Below, in pieces: positions 55,001 through 62,300 of a stretch of DNA of 64,000 bases (positions are counted from its first letter, which is position 1; each line of letters starts with the position of its first letter). The notes under the pieces are model-generated. The model saw nothing but the letters and a program-made list of their open reading frames with translations. It searched no databases and had not been told where the DNA came from. Source of the DNA: Pseudorasbora parva (taxonomy: Eukaryota > Chordata > Actinopteri > Cypriniformes > Gobionidae); NCBI RefSeq assembly GCF_024679245.1, contig NC_090180.1, positions 11,244,507 to 11,308,506 of the forward strand. The letters are read 5' to 3'. Position numbers and translations under genes: made by a program.

Positions 55001-58000
55001 TTGCACATCAATAAGAGGAAGATGCGACAAAGAAGACCCAGGACAGTTGAGCAGCTAGAAGCCTGTATTAGACAAGAATGGAACAATATTCCTATTCCTA
55101 AACTTGAGCAACTTGTATCCTCAGTCCCCAGATGTTTGCAGACTGTTATAAAAAGAAGAGGGGATGCCACACAGTGGTAAACATTGCCTTGTCCTAACTT
55201 TTTTGAGATGTGTTGATCAACTTATTTTCCCCTTAAAATTATAGGGGAAATTTTCTCAGTTTAAACATGTGATATGTCATCTATGTTTTATTCTGAATAA
55301 AATATTGAATTTTGAAACTTCCACATCATTGCATTCTGTTTTTATTCACAATTTGTACAGTGTCCCACCATTTTTGGAATCGGGTTTGTAGAATAAAATT
55401 AGAATTAGGATAATTAAAGCCAATCTTCACCAGTGGGTTTGATGGCTGTTCAAATTCACATACATTTCTGGCATTAGAATAGAATAGAATAGAATAGAAT
55501 AGAATAGAATAGAATAGAATAGAATAGAATAGAATAGAATAGAATAGAATAGAATAGAATAGAATAGAATAGAATAGAATAGAATAGAATAAAGATATTT
55601 GCATTCACTGTTTCTGGCATTAGCTAATAGAATAGAATAAAATATTTACATTCACTCTTTCTAGCATTAGTCCAAGCAGAACTATATTAAATATTGACCA
55701 CAACACTTTTACGATGTGTGACTAAAATGTAACAATATTACCTTACAAAAGCAGCATACCTGTATGTTTAGCCATTGTACCGTTTACATTCTTCCATAAT
55801 AACCATGTAGCATTACTACTTTCATAATACAGCCATTAGATTAGATTCTAAGAAAATACCAATGTACCTGATAATGCAGCACTGGTTGCGCTTATTGCGG
55901 CACATGTTGAAGTAACAACTGTCAGCGATGGCAAAGATGTGTGGCGGGAGCTCGCCCAGCTTGCGGCCGTGATACAGGTGCACCTGATCCGCTGTGTAGA
56001 TGGGCAGCATCTGATAGGGATTCATTGCCACGAGGACAGAGCCAATATAGGTCTAAACAGCACACACAGAAAAAAAACTAAATATAACACACAGTTTATA
56101 TAGACAGTGGGATCTAAACATCTGAGATCACATCTGAAAACCTGGATTTCAAAAGTTTATTTAAGCTATAAAAAATAAAAATAAATAAATATAACGGCTT
56201 AGGATTTACAACAATGAAACCTTGTGATGTGCAACTTGTAATAAATATACTTCAGATTCTACTCTATTTTTAGGTCACTAATCAAATAGATACATATATG
56301 ACACTGGTCATGTGACTTGTTCATGCTGCTCCAGTGCTGCTGTAATTACAGTGAAAGAGACACTGAACACACTGAAACATTTTTCAATTACTTTTTTACT
56401 CAATTTGTTACGCCCATTATTGAACTTGCAATGAAACAAATGTCCAGTAAAAATGGCCGCTGTGGTTACCAGAAATTTTTAACCATTGAAGCTTTACATA
56501 CATTTAAATTTACAGTAAAATGTATAGTTGATCAACCAAATTCATCACAAGAAGTTCTTCCACAAGCTGAGGTAATTACTAGGTGCACACAGTATCATAC
56601 ACACAAATACAAAACACCATCATAGTAACAGGAAGGAAACAGTTATTTCAATCATAAACCATTAAGTGTGAGCCGCCACACAGCGATTTCTGGGAATTTC
56701 AACATACTTTTTTTTTTTACTGTAAATTACAAGATGACGTGTTCACTTTCACTTCTAAAAAACATTTAACAATATTTTACCGTAAAATTACATGACCCTT
56801 TAGCTTTAGTACAGTTTTTCAAGGTAAAGAGTAAGTGAAATTACTCTTAACCAGTTAGTAGGTGTTTTGCCATCTTTTGCCATTAAAGTTATGATGAAAT
56901 AATAAACTCAAATACAAATTTGGACAAAACATATTTCAATTTATTACAGAGGCTACCTTAAAATCTTCAAATTCATTATTTTTGCTATAACAAAGTAACA
57001 TGAATCCACTCACATATATAATACCCTGCCCGTGGCGCACCAGCAGATTTCGGAGTAAACCAGCTTCACTGAGGTCGCCCAGTCTGATCATGTCATCCAC
57101 ACCCTCCACTGAGGTGGGGTGCATAGGCTTAAGACCGGCCCTCTCCCCCTCTGGGATAAAGCGCTCCTGGGAAAACCATCACAACACATAAGACTGCATT
57201 CAGGGGAGAGCGGGGCAGGTTGTCACATTTTTACTCCAGTGAATATTTTCAGGGCATATTTATTTAATTACTGTAATTTTCTGTATAGACACTTATTTTA
57301 GTCTTGGAAAAAAATACATAAAATAAAGAAAAAAATGATAATGAACACATTTAACCTTTTGTGACAACACAAGAGTGGGGTATAATATGAGGCTGTGTTC
57401 ACAATGGAAACTGCCATTAAACAGCCTAATATAGGTTTTTAGTTTAGTTAAAACTAATATTATTATTTAATTTATTCAGCACATTTTCCTTCACAATTAG
57501 AAAAAATGTAAATAGTAAAATGACAAGACTACATACAATAACAAGCATTTTAAAGGGTTAGTTCACCCAAAAATGAAATTGTACAACTCTAATGTTGTTC
57601 TACACCCTTAAGACCTCCGTTCATCTTCGGAACACAGTTTAAGATATTTTATATTTAGTCCGAGCGGATATCTAAGTGTAGGCACACTATACTGTCCATG
57701 TCTAGAAAGGGAATAAAAACATCATCAAAGGAGTCCATATGTGACATCAGTTGGTTAACTAGAATCTCTTGAAGCATTGAAAATACATTTTGGTCCAAAA
57801 ATATCAAAAACTACGGCTCAGATCGCCAATGTCACGTGATTTCAGCAGTTTGACACGCGATACAAATCATGAATCAATCCACTGATTCATGACCGCTTGA
57901 ATCTTTATTTGAGGTTTGAAAACAAACGCGGAAGAGAAGACAATGGTGAATCAAGTCGTAGTTTTTGTTATTTTTGTACCAAAATGTATTTTCTATGCTT

Positions 58001-58961
58001 CAAGAGATTCTAACTCTAACTGATGTTGTGACATATGGACTACCTTGATGATGTTTTTATTCCCTTTCTGGACATGGACAGTATAGATACGCTGACGGAC
58101 TAAATATAAAATATCTTAAACTGTGTTCTGAAGATGAACGGAGGTCTTACGGGTGTGGAACGACATTAGGGTGAGTCATTAATGACATCATTTTCTTTTT
58201 TGGGTGAACTCACCCTTTAAGTCTACAAGTTACTGCATATGCAATGTGCAATCAAAAGAAATATGTCTACTAAAGATTCTCTCAATTAAAATTAATAGCA
58301 GTGTGAAAAATATATTTGAATAAAAATATATTTAATAATCTCCACTGACTAACTGAAAAATGTAGGTTATAATATTTAAAACACAAGCGACAATTGATTC
58401 ACATAGCATTTGAGAAATACCCTTGTCTTGACATGACACATCACAAAAATATGATAGTGGAATTTTAGTTCGGAGGGCAGAATTTACAAAAATAATTACT
58501 TCATTTAAGAGGTATTTCATTCACACTGCTAGATTGTGAGTGACAACTAGCCTAACGTACAAGTAATCTCTGAGTCATCATTTTTACCTTCCCTTCATCA
58601 TCAACCAGGTAAAACTGTCCACTGTCAGAGATCTTCACACACCCTCCAATAGGAACCCCAATACTGGAGTCAATCCAGTAATGGTCCCCCTAGATTCAGA
58701 TACACATTAACTACATTTCAAAACCAAACACTACACACAACCAAATTAAAGCCTAGAAAATGTCTTTCAATTAATGGTTCACAACAAAACAAACGTATTA
58801 CTACTGTAAAATAAAATAAATAAAATAACACGAATAACAAAAACTAAACAAAATATAAAATATAAATGAATTAAATAAAAATATTAACAACCCTAAAACA
58901 AGAAACAAATTAACAAATTAATTAAGTACATAAAATGAATTACCTTTTTTAACACCACCAT
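29021..58961 (-). CDS. myo7b: unconventional myosin VIIB, complete gene, 47 coding exons
   Basis: Actin-based motor with a tandem MyTH4-FERM tail. In mammals MYO7B sits at the tips of intestinal and renal microvilli and holds the intermicrovillar adhesion complex. Joining 47 exons on the minus strand gives an uninterrupted frame of 2174 codons plus TGA (mammalian MYO7A about 2215, MYO7B about 2116). Order: motor 1-739, five IQ motifs 740-872, charged linker 873-1010, MyTH4-FERM 1 about 1015-1530, SH3 about 1583-1643, MyTH4 2 about 1670-1837, FERM 2 about 1840-2174. I favour VIIB over VIIA because the post-IQ region lacks the long alpha-helical segment of MYO7A and because sap130 is adjacent, as in human. 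Introns are GT-AG except one GC-AG (after 44491) and one AT-AC (33555-33691). Exon coordinates are in the domain entries. Teleost paralogue suffix not assigned. Confidence 0.93.
29589..29645. repeat. (CATA)n microsatellite in myo7b intron 45
   Basis: Degenerate TACA/CATA run between exons 45 and 46, about 20 bp beyond the exon 45 donor. No coding relevance. Confidence 0.85.
30090..30565. repeat. long foldback (inverted-repeat) element in myo7b intron 43
   Basis: Sequence from about 30090 (CGCCTGGATTTGGCCTACCC) is repeated in inverse up to about 30565 (GGGTAGGCCAAATCCAAGCG). Arms of about 200 bp share many long identical blocks, such as CAGTGGTCTAAGTTCAA and GGGGGGTTATTACAGCT. A smaller inner inverted repeat (TTCATTTTTGAG / CAAAAATGAATTTATT) lies at the centre. 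A palindromic MITE; a transcript would fold into a long hairpin. Confidence 0.8.
30760..31080 (+). repeat. cyprinid dispersed DNA repeat (ACTCCAGTCTTCA family)
   Basis: Starts AAAAGTTTGGGGTCGGTAAG, contains CATTACTCCAGTCTTTAGTG and GATCCTACAGAAATCATTC, and ends CTTTTGAACAGTAGTGTG. It is a nearly complete copy in myo7b intron 43. Confidence 0.65.
31658..31731. repeat. 37-bp tandem duplication in myo7b intron 42
   Basis: The 37-bp unit starting CAAACTGTATTAACTCAAGC occurs twice back to back (31658-31694, 31695-31731) without a difference that I can see, so the duplication is recent. Confidence 0.85.
32883..33140. repeat. MITE with TTTCACACTTG termini in myo7b intron 38
   Basis: GGCTTTTCACACTTG at the left is mirrored by CAAGTGTGAAACGCC at the right. 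The interior repeats AACCCCGG and CCTGGGTTA words and TTTCACACTGC, resembling the element at 22727-23304. It nearly fills the intron between exons 38 and 39. Confidence 0.65.
33161..34100 (-). CDS. myo7b: myo7b exons 35-38: second MyTH4 domain
   Basis: Exons 33976-34100, 33692-33837, 33401-33554 and 33161-33316 (residues about 1644-1837). Landmarks: [51 protein letters not shown] and [18 protein letters not shown] Gly/Lys-rich insert ([11 protein letters not shown]) follows the FDYFR motif. Exon 36 ends ACA G and exon 37 begins CT ATC CTT AAA; only splicing an AT-AC intron (33555-33691) restores the conserved [10 protein letters not shown] continuity. Reading on past 33692 in genomic DNA gives ILRTDWLNN, which departs from the family. 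Confidence 0.88.
33555..33691 (-). other. myo7b: U12-type AT-AC intron of myo7b (intron 36)
   Basis: On the minus strand this 137-bp intron starts ATATCCTT (33691 down), the exact U12 AT-AC donor consensus, and ends CTCTAC (AC at 33556-33555). TTTTCTTTAAC at 33576-33566 differs by one base from the U12 branch-site consensus TTTTCCTTAAC, with the branch A about 12 nt from the acceptor. No AG exists between the branch site and exon 37, so a GT-AG alternative is not available. Confidence 0.85.
34133..34202. repeat. (ATCC)n microsatellite, probable LINE tail
   Basis: About 17 ATCC units directly abut the 3' end of the minus-strand LINE at 34203. On the minus strand it reads (GGAT)n after the element end, so it probably grew from the retrotransposon tail. 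Confidence 0.8.
34203..35200 (-). mobile_element. LINE fragment in myo7b intron 34
   Basis: Minus-strand frames at 35115-34675 and 34600-34262 carry [20 protein letters not shown] (reverse transcriptase) and [21 protein letters not shown] with [14 protein letters not shown] (post-polymerase region), separated by frame breaks. The catalytic FADD box region is frameshifted. It is 5'-truncated, antisense to nothing and in the same orientation as myo7b. Clade not assigned. Confidence 0.8.
35353..35930 (-). CDS. myo7b: myo7b exons 33-34: FERM 1 end and SH3 domain
   Basis: Exons 35767-35930 and 35353-35534 (residues about 1529-1643). Exon 33 ends the first FERM lobe ([24 protein letters not shown]). 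Exon 34 is SH3-like: [15 protein letters not shown] with [22 protein letters not shown], the ALYDY-type fold with the Trp and Pro/Val positions seen in myosin VII. The typical ALYDY is replaced by AVAIQD, as in MYO7A (VVALQD). A LINE fragment lies in the next intron. Confidence 0.88.
36088..44366 (-). CDS. myo7b: myo7b exons 23-32: first MyTH4-FERM module
   Basis: Exons 44214-44366, 43637-43708, 43379-43527, 43136-43262, 41297-41416, 41040-41213, 40705-40932, 40432-40599, 40214-40331, 36088-36214 (residues about 1050-1528). The MyTH4 part shows [43 protein letters not shown] and [19 protein letters not shown] follows with [50 protein letters not shown] and [15 protein letters not shown]. In mammals this module binds USH1G/ANKS4B-type adaptors. 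Two Tc1 elements sit in the intron 36215-40213 and a Tc1 remnant in 41417-43135; neither disturbs splice sites. Confidence 0.9.
36250..36345. repeat. left half of a MITE split by Tc1 insertions
   Basis: GGGATAGTTCACGCAACAAT, ATTCTGTCATC and TTCTGTGGGACACA form the start of a common cyprinid MITE. The matching right half (CTTTTGTGTTCCACAAAAGAAATAAAGTCATACAGG) is at about 40045-40135, on the far side of two Tc1 elements. Confidence 0.45.
36762..36812. repeat. (GT)n(TA)n microsatellite
   Basis: A GT run followed by a TA run. The Tc1-like element at 36813 inserted at a TA of this tract. Confidence 0.9.
36813..38029 (-). mobile_element. Tc1-like transposon, dead, in myo7b intron 31
   Basis: The left terminus CACTCACCTAAAGGATTATT is mirrored by AATAATCCTTTAGGTGAG at the right, both at TA. 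The minus strand keeps one collinear transposase frame from 37882 to 36845, broken by three nonsense codons (near 37700, 37600 and 37114). SDESRFML and NPIEHLWD keep the first and third acidic catalytic positions. The second reads QQYNALCHK, with Tyr where family members have Asp, so catalysis is lost independently of the stops. Confidence 0.85.
38030..38072. repeat. (TACA)n microsatellite, left part
   Basis: Tetranucleotide run that continues at 39683-39727 on the other side of the Tc1 element, so one array was split by the insertion. Confidence 0.8.
38073..39682 (-). mobile_element. complete Tc1-like transposon in myo7b intron 31
   Basis: A 1610-bp element beginning CAGTATTGTTCAAAATAATA and ending with its inverse, flanked by TA (38071-38072, 39683-39684). 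The inverted repeats extend inward about 210 bp each, with ATAGCAGTG as inner mark. It sits inside a TACA microsatellite and carries an unbroken transposase gene. The structure suggests a young copy. Confidence 0.92.
38354..39349 (-). CDS. Tc1-family transposase, uninterrupted
   Basis: A single 331-codon frame from ATG at 39349 to the stop at 38354, the normal length for Tc1 transposase, which cuts and pastes DNA at TA sites. N-terminal paired-like helix-turn-helix (residues about 1-110: [26 protein letters not shown] hook), then the DDE catalytic domain: [10 protein letters not shown] for the first Asp, [10 protein letters not shown] for the second and NPIENLWG for the Glu. The Pro-Asp-Leu-Asn block before the Glu is conserved. 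No stop or frameshift is visible. It lies in the same orientation as myo7b, so it can be carried in that pre-mRNA; its own promoter would be within the long terminal repeats. Confidence 0.9.
   Translation of the reverse strand: MGRSRHCSEEQRTLIKKLIREGKTYKEVQKMIGCSAKMISNALKWRVKPERHGRKRKTTIKMDRRITRMAKAQPMITSRMIKDSLELPVSTVTVRRRLCEANLFSRIPRKVPLLKKRHVQKRLQFAKEHINWPKEKWRNILWTDESKIVLFGSKGHRQFVRRPPNSEFKPQYTVKTVKHGGASIMIWACFSYYGVGPIYRIPGIMDQFAYVKILEEVMLPYAEEDMPLKRLFQQDNDPEHTSKRTKSWFQTNKINVMEWPAQSPDLNPIENLWGDIKNAVSEAKPRNVNELWNVVKESWSGITAERCHKLVDSMPHRCQAVLKNCGHTTKY
39683..40050. repeat. (TACA)n microsatellite, right part, and AT-rich DNA
   Basis: TACA/CATA units at 39683-39727 followed by AT-rich intronic sequence without recognised structure. 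Confidence 0.7.
40045..40150. repeat. right half of the MITE split by Tc1 insertions
   Basis: CATGAACTTCCTTCAAAACT, CCTTTTGTGTTCCACAAAAG and AAAGTCATACAGGTTTG are the distal words of the family whose proximal words are at 36250-36345. Confidence 0.45.
41584..42521 (-). mobile_element. Tc1-like remnant in myo7b intron 26
   Basis: GATCAGGCATAACATTATGA at the left is mirrored by CATAATGTTATTCCTGATC at the right, with TA flanks and 938 bp between. The minus strand retains [13 protein letters not shown] around 41765-41815 and ADHIHTF fragments of a Tc1 transposase, heavily frameshifted. It is surrounded by ACATA-rich low-complexity DNA at both sides. Confidence 0.75.
42522..42900. repeat. ACATA-rich low-complexity tract
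   Basis: Degenerate AACATA/ACATAA words from 42522 to about 42890 and also from 41440 to 41583, so the Tc1 remnant landed inside one long degenerate array. Apparent frames rich in Cys/Tyr/Met/Phe are artefacts. Confidence 0.75.
44491..45216 (-). CDS. myo7b: myo7b exons 21-22: charged linker with acidic repeat
   Basis: Exons 45019-45216 and 44491-44823 encode residues 873-1049. Exon 21 is a Glu/Lys/Gln-rich probable helix ([20 protein letters not shown]) followed by the family motif [10 protein letters not shown] and [12 protein letters not shown], which marks the end of the neck linker in myosin VII. Exon 22 carries a tandem acidic repeat, unit EDNKDL or EDNNDL, then [13 protein letters not shown] and the start of MyTH4. 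Exon 22 ends CTG before GCAAGT, so the downstream intron uses a GC donor. The next exon (44214-44366) starts GCC AGT and keeps the conserved [10 protein letters not shown] block in frame. Confidence 0.87.
44641..44720 (-). repeat. myo7b: 18-bp coding minisatellite in myo7b exon 22
   Basis: Four full copies plus a partial of an 18-bp unit (plus strand TAGATCTTTATTATCTTC and TAGATCATTATTATCTTC), in frame, encoding EDNKDL twice and EDNNDL twice. The copies come in two pairs of identical units, a pattern of recent slippage or unequal exchange. Confidence 0.9.
45267..45440 (-). repeat. cyprinid dispersed DNA repeat (ACTCCAGTCTTCA family), partial
   Basis: GAAAGAAGTCTCTTATGCTC and CACCAAGGCTGCATTTATTT are diagnostic internal words of the family. 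Truncated at the distal side. Confidence 0.6.
46308..46416. repeat. short perfect-type hairpin inside the Harbinger Myb-like frame
   Basis: CTCAATCATCTTACTAGTCC at about 46308 is mirrored by ACTAGTGAGATGATTGAG at about 46397, with CAGGGCACTGAT / ATCAGTGCCCTG inside. A foldback of about 105 bp that interrupts the Myb-like reading frame. Confidence 0.75.
46736..46786. repeat. (TTCTTA)n microsatellite
   Basis: Six to seven ATTCTT-type units decaying to ATT repeats, inside the Harbinger remnant. Confidence 0.85.
47468..47644 (+). repeat. tRNA-like element with TGTAAC/GTTACA ends
   Basis: A 177-bp block starting TGTAACGGAGACC and ending GGGGTTACA, flanked by TATG on both sides (47464-47467, 47645-47648). 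It contains a tRNA T-arm (CCGGG TTCGAGT CCCGG, about 47608-47625) with a B-box GGTTCGAGTCC and an upstream A-box-like CTTGTTAGAGCGTC. The anticodon arm pairs poorly, so this is not a functional tRNA gene. It combines pol III boxes with short inverted ends and has a shorter relative at 16784-16881. Confidence 0.6.
47959..48543 (-). CDS. myo7b: myo7b exons 18-20: IQ-motif neck
   Basis: Exons 48449-48543, 48285-48369 and 47959-48177 encode residues 740-872, the lever arm that binds calmodulin or light chains. Five IQ-like units are visible, with cores [51 protein letters not shown] and [13 protein letters not shown]. The fourth and fifth are nearly identical ([13 protein letters not shown]), unlike the more divergent pair in mammalian myosin VII. 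Splice phases match on both sides. Confidence 0.88.
48598..48865 (+). repeat. cyprinid dispersed DNA repeat (ACTCCAGTCTTCA family)
   Basis: AATGTTTGGGGTCAATACGA, TTGTGCTGCTTAATATTTTT and GTGGAAACCGTGATACATTT, ending near TTTACTGTCACTTTTTATTAG. In myo7b intron 17. Confidence 0.6.
49160..58961 (-). CDS. myo7b: myo7b exons 1-17: myosin motor domain
   Basis: Exons (minus strand): 58944-58961, 58588-58689, 57014-57166, 55868-56052, 53451-53572, 53228-53370, 52912-53025, 52547-52700, 52348-52424, 52094-52213, 51380-51522, 50520-50730, 50296-50431, 50041-50210, 49820-49936, 49574-49732, 49160-49252. The first codes only six residues (MVVLKK), matching the MVILQQ start of MYO7A. The P-loop GESGAGKT is at about residues 154-161, switch I NDNSSRFG at 203-210, switch II LDIFGFE at 432-438. 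[19 protein letters not shown] marks the relay/converter region and the exon set ends at [11 protein letters not shown]. All ATPase motifs are intact, so an active motor is expected. Exon 14 has two possible donors; the one ending at 50041 keeps frame with exon 15. Confidence 0.92.
50792..50846. repeat. (GGTC)n(TCTG)n microsatellite
   Basis: Seven GGTC units followed by six TCTG units in myo7b intron 11. A long minus-strand frame that runs through it encodes DRQTDRPT repeats upstream of exon 12 and is not coding. Confidence 0.9.
51600..51997 (-). repeat. cyprinid dispersed DNA repeat (ACTCCAGTCTTCA family)
   Basis: CAATCAAAAGTGACGGTAAAG, GATCATGCGACACTGAAGAC, TGGAGTAATGATGCTGAAAA and GGTGAGCAAAAGAGACTT, in inverse order relative to the 30.8 kb copy. 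In myo7b intron 10. Confidence 0.65.
53755..55390 (+). mobile_element. Tc1-like transposon remnant in myo7b intron 4
   Basis: Inverted sequences at 53770-53900 and 55190-55388 (TTATTCACAA...AACATATCA and ACATTCCAAAAAAGTTGGG; right end GGAATCGGGTTTGTA). The plus strand carries transposase fragments in several frames ([29 protein letters not shown]). The left outer terminus is missing, and a 159-bp hAT-type MITE sits inside. Orientation is opposite to myo7b. Confidence 0.75.
54268..54426. mobile_element. hAT-type MITE with 8-bp target duplication
   Basis: CAGGGGCGTAGCACC at the left is mirrored by CCACGCCCCTG at the right. Both sides are flanked by CTCAGGAA (54260-54267, 54427-54434), an exact 8-bp duplication diagnostic of hAT transposition. 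It is 159 bp, non-coding, and nested in the Tc1-like remnant. Confidence 0.88.
55476..55591. repeat. (TAGAA)n minisatellite-like array
   Basis: About 23 uninterrupted AGAAT pentamers, followed about 30 bp later by a short second run (55626-55640). The minus-strand frame of YSILF repeats is an artefact. Confidence 0.95.
55592..55867. other. myo7b intron 4, exon-proximal part
   Basis: AT-rich intronic sequence between the pentamer array and exon 4; nothing recognised apart from the short second AGAAT run. Confidence 0.4.
56053..57013. other. myo7b intron 3
   Basis: AT-rich, about 960 bp. A 102-codon plus-strand frame at 56317-56625 shows no family resemblance and is not called. No transposon termini were noticed. 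Confidence 0.45.
57554..58216. repeat. MITE with TTAA target duplication in myo7b intron 2
   Basis: AGGGTTAGTTCACCCAAAAA at the left is mirrored by TTTTTGGGTGAACTCACCCT at the right, each flanked by TTAA (57550-57553, 58217-58220). The arms continue inward: ACCTCCGTTCATCTTCGGAA and AAGATGAACGGAGGTCTT, and GATATTTTATATTTAGTCCG with its inverse. A palindromic, piggyBac-like MITE of 663 bp. Confidence 0.75.
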
Positions 58962-60264
58962 TTGGACAATCCTTTTTGTATCTCAGGCATCCAATTAAAA
59001 TGAAGAAAGACACTTAAATAAATATATTAACCGCTTGGAAATGTAACCCTCATGGAAGCGTACAAGGCTAAAAACGATGACCTGTATGAAAGGCAACTGG
59101 GGACAGCACACCCTTGCTTACTAGTTCCAAGAAGGAATTAAAAATCATGCGCGTCCAAAAATAATTCTTCCATCCGCTTGTGTGACTGCAAGAAGGAAGT
59201 GTCCCTAGTTTTCATCTCTTTATGGCCCCTAGACTTTGCTCCATTGAGTGCTGATTTTCACCATCAACCACTGAGGGCTGTGAAGGGACGTCATCGCCAG
59301 TCTGAGAGATTCACTCTTTAAGTTTCCACTGGGCTGAACTGCAAACAAAGCAAGCAGCGAATCGCAAGTTAGACAAGGAGCTCAAAACCAAAAGATTCTT
59401 AGTGGTTTGAGACATTTACATGAGAAATCTGACATGCTGTGCATCTTATCAAAAAAATCCCCTATCCATTAACCACGCACCACATTTGCCTTTTGGACTC
59501 TTCACGCAAGAGGAAGATGGTACCAGAGGACAGCTTTATTATTTGAGTCAGGGCGGCTGTTAAGCAGTAAAACTGTGAGATTCTAGAGGATACATTCGTT
59601 TACATAGTCTCAGTGAATAGATACTAGCATGCAATGTAATTGCTTGGGCGTCATATAAGCAGTTATTTTCATAAGTGACGATGATGTTGCACGCATTGAT
59701 TATGAAAACATAGGAGCAACCAGCAGGTTTCAAAGTACACCATTATGGTCAACACAAATGCTCCATTTTCTGGAGGTTGACGTGTATTAAGACTTTTTTA
59801 TAGCCCTTAAAAACATAAAGAGCTTAAGTGTAAAAAAACGCTTCAGTATTGCAGCCGCCACTTAGATAAGCGTTATTAATTTTGTTAAGGAGTAAGGACA
59901 GTAAAGTGTTAAGTTTTGTGTTATTAGTCTCTATGGAGATCAGACTCAATCAAAACCAGCTGGTTAATTCTAGAAAACAATAAATTACTTAAGAAAGGAA
60001 GGGTTAATTATATAAGAGCATAGAAACTCTGAATCGAGTCACACCCTACAAAGCGATAGCTATTACTTATCTAAATGCATTCAACCAAGCAAGGATCTTG
60101 ATTTGGACAGTGACTTCATTACGTAAATAAAACGCTTTTGTATCATCAGGAAAGGGGAAAACACAACAAGCAGCACAACATTTTCAGTTTTTCAGAAAGA
60201 AAATATTAAACCTATAAAATGACTACTTGCTTAAATAAATTAAATATTACTAAATTAAAAATAC
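58962..60264. other. upstream flank of myo7b, promoter expected here
   Basis: Between the myo7b start codon and the 3' end of sap130 there is about 3.3 kb, so the myo7b promoter and any non-coding first exon should lie here on the minus strand. I could not identify a TATA box, CpG island or first exon with confidence. Confidence 0.35.
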
Positions 60265-60725
60265 AAACACATTTTATTTATTTTTAAAGAAATTACCACT
60301 TTTAATAAGCAACAACCCATTCAACTAATCAAAATGTATCACGGTTTCTACAAAAATATCAAGCAGCACAACTGTTTTCAATATGTTTCTTGAGCAGTAA
60401 ATCAGCATATTAGAATGCTTTCTGAAAGATCAAGGATCATGTGACACTGAAGACTGGAGTAATGATGCTACATTGTATATGTTTTTAATTGCAATTGTAA
60501 AAATTTGCAATATTACGTTTTTTCTTTGTTTGTTTAGTCCATAGTATCATTGCTGAATGTTTTGTCCAGTCAGAAAATCAGGATCAAAACAATTTCCAAA
60601 GTAGCCTAATGAAACTTTGTGCAACTTCTGCCATTAAATAAACATTTAAAATGTTTTTGAAAGAAGTCTCTTATGCTCACCATAGACATTTAAAAATAAA
60701 AACAGTAATACTGTGAAATATAATT
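60265..60725 (-). repeat. cyprinid dispersed DNA repeat (ACTCCAGTCTTCA family)
   Basis: ACGGTTTCTACAAAAATATC, TGACACTGAAGACTGGAGTA and GAAAGAAGTCTCTTATGCTC identify the family. One of the longer copies in the window. Confidence 0.65.
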
Positions 60726-61257
60726 ACAAATAACTGTTTTATATTTAAATACATTCTCAAATGTAAAATCTTCTGACTTACTACTCACGAAACATCTCTC
60801 AATGTTGAGAACCCTCTTTTTTTTGGGGGGGGGGGTCTATAAATCCATTTACTGTTAAGTTTGATCAATTTAATGTGTCCTTATGTCTAAGTAGGGTTCC
60901 CTACTTTTTAAAAGTATTTGTTTGCTCAAATAATAAAAAACCCTAAGGTGACTGAAAGTATGAATACAGTGATAAAACCACGGTTTGTGTAACCCAGTGG
61001 CTTGATTTGGGTGAGGAAATATACCAGAATCTAGATTTCTGACAGTAAAATTAGCCTTTTAGAAAAACAAACATCTGCAGATACATGTACAAAGGGTCTT
61101 TACTTCAGCAGCGGAGTGCAACATGAAATGTCATTCAAACAGTATACAACGCTTTATCTTTGCCACAAATGACACTGCTTTAAGCAACTTAACTGGAAAA
61201 AGAAACATAATATTGTTCATTTATGAAGAAAAAAAATTGGAAGGGCTTATTTTTTAA

Positions 61258-61324
<67 letters not shown>
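61258..61324. repeat. (TA)n(CA)n microsatellite
   Basis: About 28 TA units followed by five CA units. Confidence 0.95.
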
Positions 61325-61326
<2 letters not shown>

Positions 61327-62300
61327 TAGGTAAATTACATACAAGTCTTTCCTCTAAATTCTGATTGACGTGTCATATCTGAACATGATTCGCACCACCC
61401 TTAATGCATGAATGAAATCCTCCCCGCCCCTCCCGACCAAAGAGCAAACCTAGAAAGCCATAACTGGAGCAGCGCTTCAAGACTGACGATACATGAAACA
61501 TTCCTCACAAATCAACAGATAGTGACGTGAGAAGGGAATTCAGACATTCAGCCTCCATTTAACCTTCACAGAAAAACTGCTTCAATCACACCAAACCCAT
61601 GTTTTATGAGGCACACAGAAAGGCACAATACTCCATTTAACCAAAGCACCTTTAACGTTTTCCACAAATCATTTGTGGTAAAATACTTCAGTCTTTGTTC
61701 ATTTAGGACAGCGAGGATGGTGTTGATATGGCTTCTCAATTCTTATTGTTTCAAGTGCTACAATACAAAATGGAAACCTTTCGGTATGAAGAACGGCCAT
61801 TACGAAATACTGCCATCTGGTGTTTAATACAGTACAGACGACTGTCAATGCCAGGTCATCGTTCAAGGCACCCAAATGAAAAAGTGGTAAATATAATCTA
61901 TAGATTTGAAGATGTACAGCATTGCTTTTACTGATATCTACTTATGTAGAATTTTAAAATGGAATATTCAACATCCAATAACTTCCCTAAAATAACCTCT
62001 GTGAGCAGGTGTATTGTTTAAAATGAAACATTTAGACATTCATATTTCAGTGAAGATACAGTCAAAGATGCATATTGTGGTTAATTTAACATTGTCATTT
62101 CCTACAGATTTTATGTGTGCTGGGAGAGGAAGGGCTTGCCAGATAAAGATGTCTTGCCATCAGATCAGGACTCGGGACTCTGGTAGGGACAGTGTGAGGC
62201 AGGGTAGTGTGCCTGCATGCTAAAGGTCATGGAGCAGGAGGTTCTGTGGTCATGCTGAACCCTGTCCCACATCAGGTCAGTGTGGCCCAGTCCGAGTATC
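61325..62300. other. sap130: 3' flank / probable 3' UTR of sap130
   Basis: Directly downstream (minus strand) of the sap130 stop codon. Part of it should be 3' UTR, but no AATAAA on the minus strand is clearly placed; an ATTAAA-type variant may exist near 61830. Two plus-strand frames of about 70 codons have no homology. Confidence 0.4.

Noticed and set aside
56317..56625. 102-codon frame in myo7b intron 3 as a nested gene
   Set aside because: No homology, AT-rich, and no promoter or splice context.
29021..58961. Calling the large myosin MYO7A instead of MYO7B
   Set aside because: The tail after the IQ motifs lacks the long charged helix of MYO7A, the linker reads [10 protein letters not shown]...GGQEG as in VIIB, and sap130 is adjacent as in the human MYO7B region. 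A phylogeny would settle it.
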